Part shown: positions 62,441 through 64,000 of the stretch, piece after piece
Layout of the letters: each line of letters starts with the position of its first letter
Numbering within the stretch: position 1 is the first letter of the stretch
Assembly (NCBI RefSeq): GCF_024169245.1
Contig: NZ_JALJWP010000001.1
Coordinates: 3,845,501-3,909,500, forward strand
Reading direction: 5' to 3'
Length of the DNA: 64,000 nt
From: Pseudomonas koreensis
GTDB taxonomy: Bacteria > Pseudomonadota > Gammaproteobacteria > Pseudomonadales > Pseudomonadaceae
The notes under the pieces: generated by a model
What the model saw: the letters and a program-made list of their open reading frames with translations, nothing else
What the model was told of the DNA's origin: nothing
The model's database searches: none
Made by a program: the position numbers and the translations under genes

Positions 62441-63385
62441 TCATGCGCTAGCTATCGATCGCCGAAGTGATCGAAGAACATCCAGCATCGACTGATCGGT
62501 AACATCCCCGGGGCACTGGTCAAACATGTGTGGCGCCCCAGGGTAGACGTGCAGCTCGACGGCAACCCCGGCGCGCGACAGACGCATGGCAAACGCAACG
62601 TCCTCTTCAAGAAACAGATCCAGCGCGCCGACCGCCAGAAACGTGCTCGGCAAATGCCTCAGATCGTCTTGCAGGGCCGGGGAAAACCAGCCGATTCGCG
62701 GGGCGTCCAGCGCATGGTTGCCGCGCAGGCACTGCCAGCAGAACTGGTTGGCTTGCGCCGGCCAGCCAATAATTCCTGTCGTATTGTTTTGCTGAGGCGC
62801 GGCGGCGCTGCCCGAGCGGCAATCGAGCATCGGATAAACCAGCACCTGGCGGGCGATGGAATATTCGCCGCGATCCCGCGCCAGAATCGCCAACGCTGCT
62901 GCCAGACCGGCGCCCGCACTGTGACCCATGACGATCACTTTGTTGGCGTCGATATTCAGCGTTCGCTGTTGGGCGAAAACCCAGCCCAGCGCGGTGTAGC
63001 AATCCTCGAGAGGAACAGGGAAGGGGTATTCCGGGGCAAGGCGATAATCGACGGCGACGATGATTGCCTGAAGTTCTTCGGCGAGAACGGCCAGATAGTC
63101 ATCGGCCATTTCCGGGCAGCCCAGGACGAAACCTCCACCGTGGAGGTACAGGATCACCGGAAAGTGAACACCCTGCGTCGCGCCTGCGGGCCGGTAAAGA
63201 CACAGGCGCAAATCCTCGCCGTCGTGGGCCTTTGTCCATAGGCTTTCACCGCGCGCTTGTTCTCCGGATTTGAATGTCGCGTGAACACGTTCCCTGATCG
63301 CGGGCAGCGTCTCCAACGTCCAGGCTTCTGCGCCGGGGTTTAAAAAGCTGTTGAAGTCGGGATCCAGCAGTTCATGCGCTTTCAT
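62441..63385 (-). CDS. HSL-type alpha/beta hydrolase (esterase)
   Basis: A 314-residue esterase of the hormone-sensitive-lipase (family IV) type. The oxyanion motif HGGGFVLG (in LYLHGGGFVLGC) and the nucleophile elbow GHSAG (VMGHSAGAGLAAALA) are present. The later acid is in VGALDLFLEEDV and the His in YPGAPHMFDQCP. It is probably a cytosolic carboxylesterase. The ATG at 63385 has GAGG 6 nt upstream; the frame is open to 63541. It lies 61 bp after the transketolase subunit gene on the same strand and may be its operon partner. The substrate is unknown. Confidence 0.88.
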   Translation of the reverse strand: MKAHELLDPDFNSFLNPGAEAWTLETLPAIRERVHATFKSGEQARGESLWTKAHDGEDLRLCLYRPAGATQGVHFPVILYLHGGGFVLGCPEMADDYLAVLAEELQAIIVAVDYRLAPEYPFPVPLEDCYTALGWVFAQQRTLNIDANKVIVMGHSAGAGLAAALAILARDRGEYSIARQVLVYPMLDCRSGSAAAPQQNNTTGIIGWPAQANQFCWQCLRGNHALDAPRIGWFSPALQDDLRHLPSTFLAVGALDLFLEEDVAFAMRLSRAGVAVELHVYPGAPHMFDQCPGDVTDQSMLDVLRSLRRSIASA

Positions 63386-63446
63386 GTTCTGCCTCTTGTT
63401 TTCGGATGAGCGGGCGCCTCGAAACGAAGCGCCTCTTGCGGAGGGG

Positions 63447-64000
63447 TTACAGCCAGGCCTTGATCTGCGCGCAGACGGCCGGGGTCGAAATGCCGTAGCG
63501 ATCATGCAGCGTCGGCAGGGCGCCGGCGTCGAGGAAGGCATCGGGCAACGCGATCTGTCTGAAGGTAGGCGTCACGCCGTTGCGCAACAACAACCCGGCA
63601 ACCGCCTCGCCCAAGCCGCCGATGATCGAGCTGTTTTCCGCGGTGACCACCAGACGCCCGGATTTGCGCGCTTCGGCGAGAATGGTTTGCTCATCCAGCG
63701 GCTTGATGGTCGGCACGTGCAGCACGGCGACATCAATGCCGTCGGCCTGCAATTGCTTGGCCGCTTCCAGTGAACGCATGGTCATCAGCCCGGTAGAGAT
63801 AATCAGCACATCGTTACCCGTGCGCAGGGTCTTGGCCTTGCCGATCTCGAATTGGTAGCCGTACTCGTCCAGCACCAACGGCACGTTGCCGCGCAGCAAA
63901 CGCATATAGACCGGGCCCTGGTGAGCGGCGATGGCCGGCACGGCCTGTTCGATTTCCAGCGCATCGCAAGGGTCGACAATCATCAGATTGGGCATGGCGC
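63447..64000 (-). CDS. Transketolase C-terminal subunit-like protein (5' end outside window)
   Basis: C-terminal portion of a transketolase-family protein (split or 1-deoxyxylulose-5-phosphate synthase-like), at least 184 residues. The visible part includes PNLMIVDPCDALEIEQAVP, YMRLLRGNVPLVLDEYGYQF and the C-terminal domain (VLIISTGLMTMRSLEAAKQL, then VVTAENSSIIGGLGEAVAGL). In many bacteria these small C-terminal subunits pair with a separate N-terminal subunit gene, which would lie just upstream, beyond the window. The enzyme would use thiamine diphosphate. The substrate is uncertain. Confidence 0.82.
   Translation of the reverse strand, partial: AMPNLMIVDPCDALEIEQAVPAIAAHQGPVYMRLLRGNVPLVLDEYGYQFEIGKAKTLRTGNDVLIISTGLMTMRSLEAAKQLQADGIDVAVLHVPTIKPLDEQTILAEARKSGRLVVTAENSSIIGGLGEAVAGLLLRNGVTPTFRQIALPDAFLDAGALPTLHDRYGISTPAVCAQIKAWL

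Overview
The window is high-GC chromosomal DNA that reads as a fluorescent-type Pseudomonas. The grounds are Pseudomonas-restricted small families (DUF6124-like, DUF2790-like), a REP-type palindrome typical of the P. fluorescens group, a FecI/FecR/TonB signalling unit, many LysR/AraC/TetR regulators paired with oxidoreductases, and a LapF-type adhesin with its own type I secretion system. No rRNA, tRNA, prophage, insertion sequence or CRISPR array was found. It looks like ordinary accessory-rich chromosome rather than a mobile island.

Layout. 1-3.9 kb: iron cell-surface signalling (partial ECF sigma factor, FecR-like anti-sigma, STN-containing TonB receptor). 3.9-13.8 kb: mixed genes (glutathione transferase remnant, methyltransferase, hexapeptide-repeat protein, bestrophin, Tat-exported SMP-30 protein, P-loop kinase, NTP/NDP exchanger-like carrier, SDR with divergent LysR, beta-lactamase-fold hydrolase). 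13.8-19.7 kb: AraC/RidA pair with a striking palindrome between them, LysR, AraC/NTF2-like pair, and a DUF6124-like gene preceded by a long hairpin-rich leader whose outer stem overlaps the Shine-Dalgarno sequence. 19.7-26.7 kb: LysR, aldo/keto reductase and an EmrAB-OprM-type tripartite pump opposite a TetR gene. 26.7-29.1 kb: mug, an APC permease and a DUF488 gene. 29.2-35.6 kb: TetR, FadL-like porin and RND adaptor/pump; the porin and the pump operon carry nearly identical palindromic operators. 35.6-44.8 kb: small redox enzymes and regulators, an Atu4866-family protein, a lysine-rich protein followed by a structured RNA candidate. 44.8-62.4 kb: a giant adhesin locus. 62.4-64 kb: an HSL-type hydrolase and a partial transketolase C-terminal subunit.

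The dominant element is the adhesin locus, transcribed right to left: a 3,906-residue BapA/LapF-family adhesin (N-terminal prefix domain, poly-Gly linker, 36 tandem Ig-like repeats of about 85 residues, a duplicated C-terminal module, a short RTX-like tail), then a TolC-type outer-membrane protein, an ABC exporter with a degenerate C39-like domain and an HlyD-type adaptor. The transporter genes overlap by 4 bp each. A convergent gene, abutting with no spacer, encodes a lipoprotein trypsin-like peptidase with an apparently complete catalytic triad; it is a candidate processing enzyme for the adhesin.

The observations I rate highest are the matched operators in the FadL/RND cluster, the SD-masking leader of the DUF6124-like gene, the adhesin/peptidase association, and the palindrome between the AraC and RidA genes. 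All functional assignments come from reading motifs; no database search was run.
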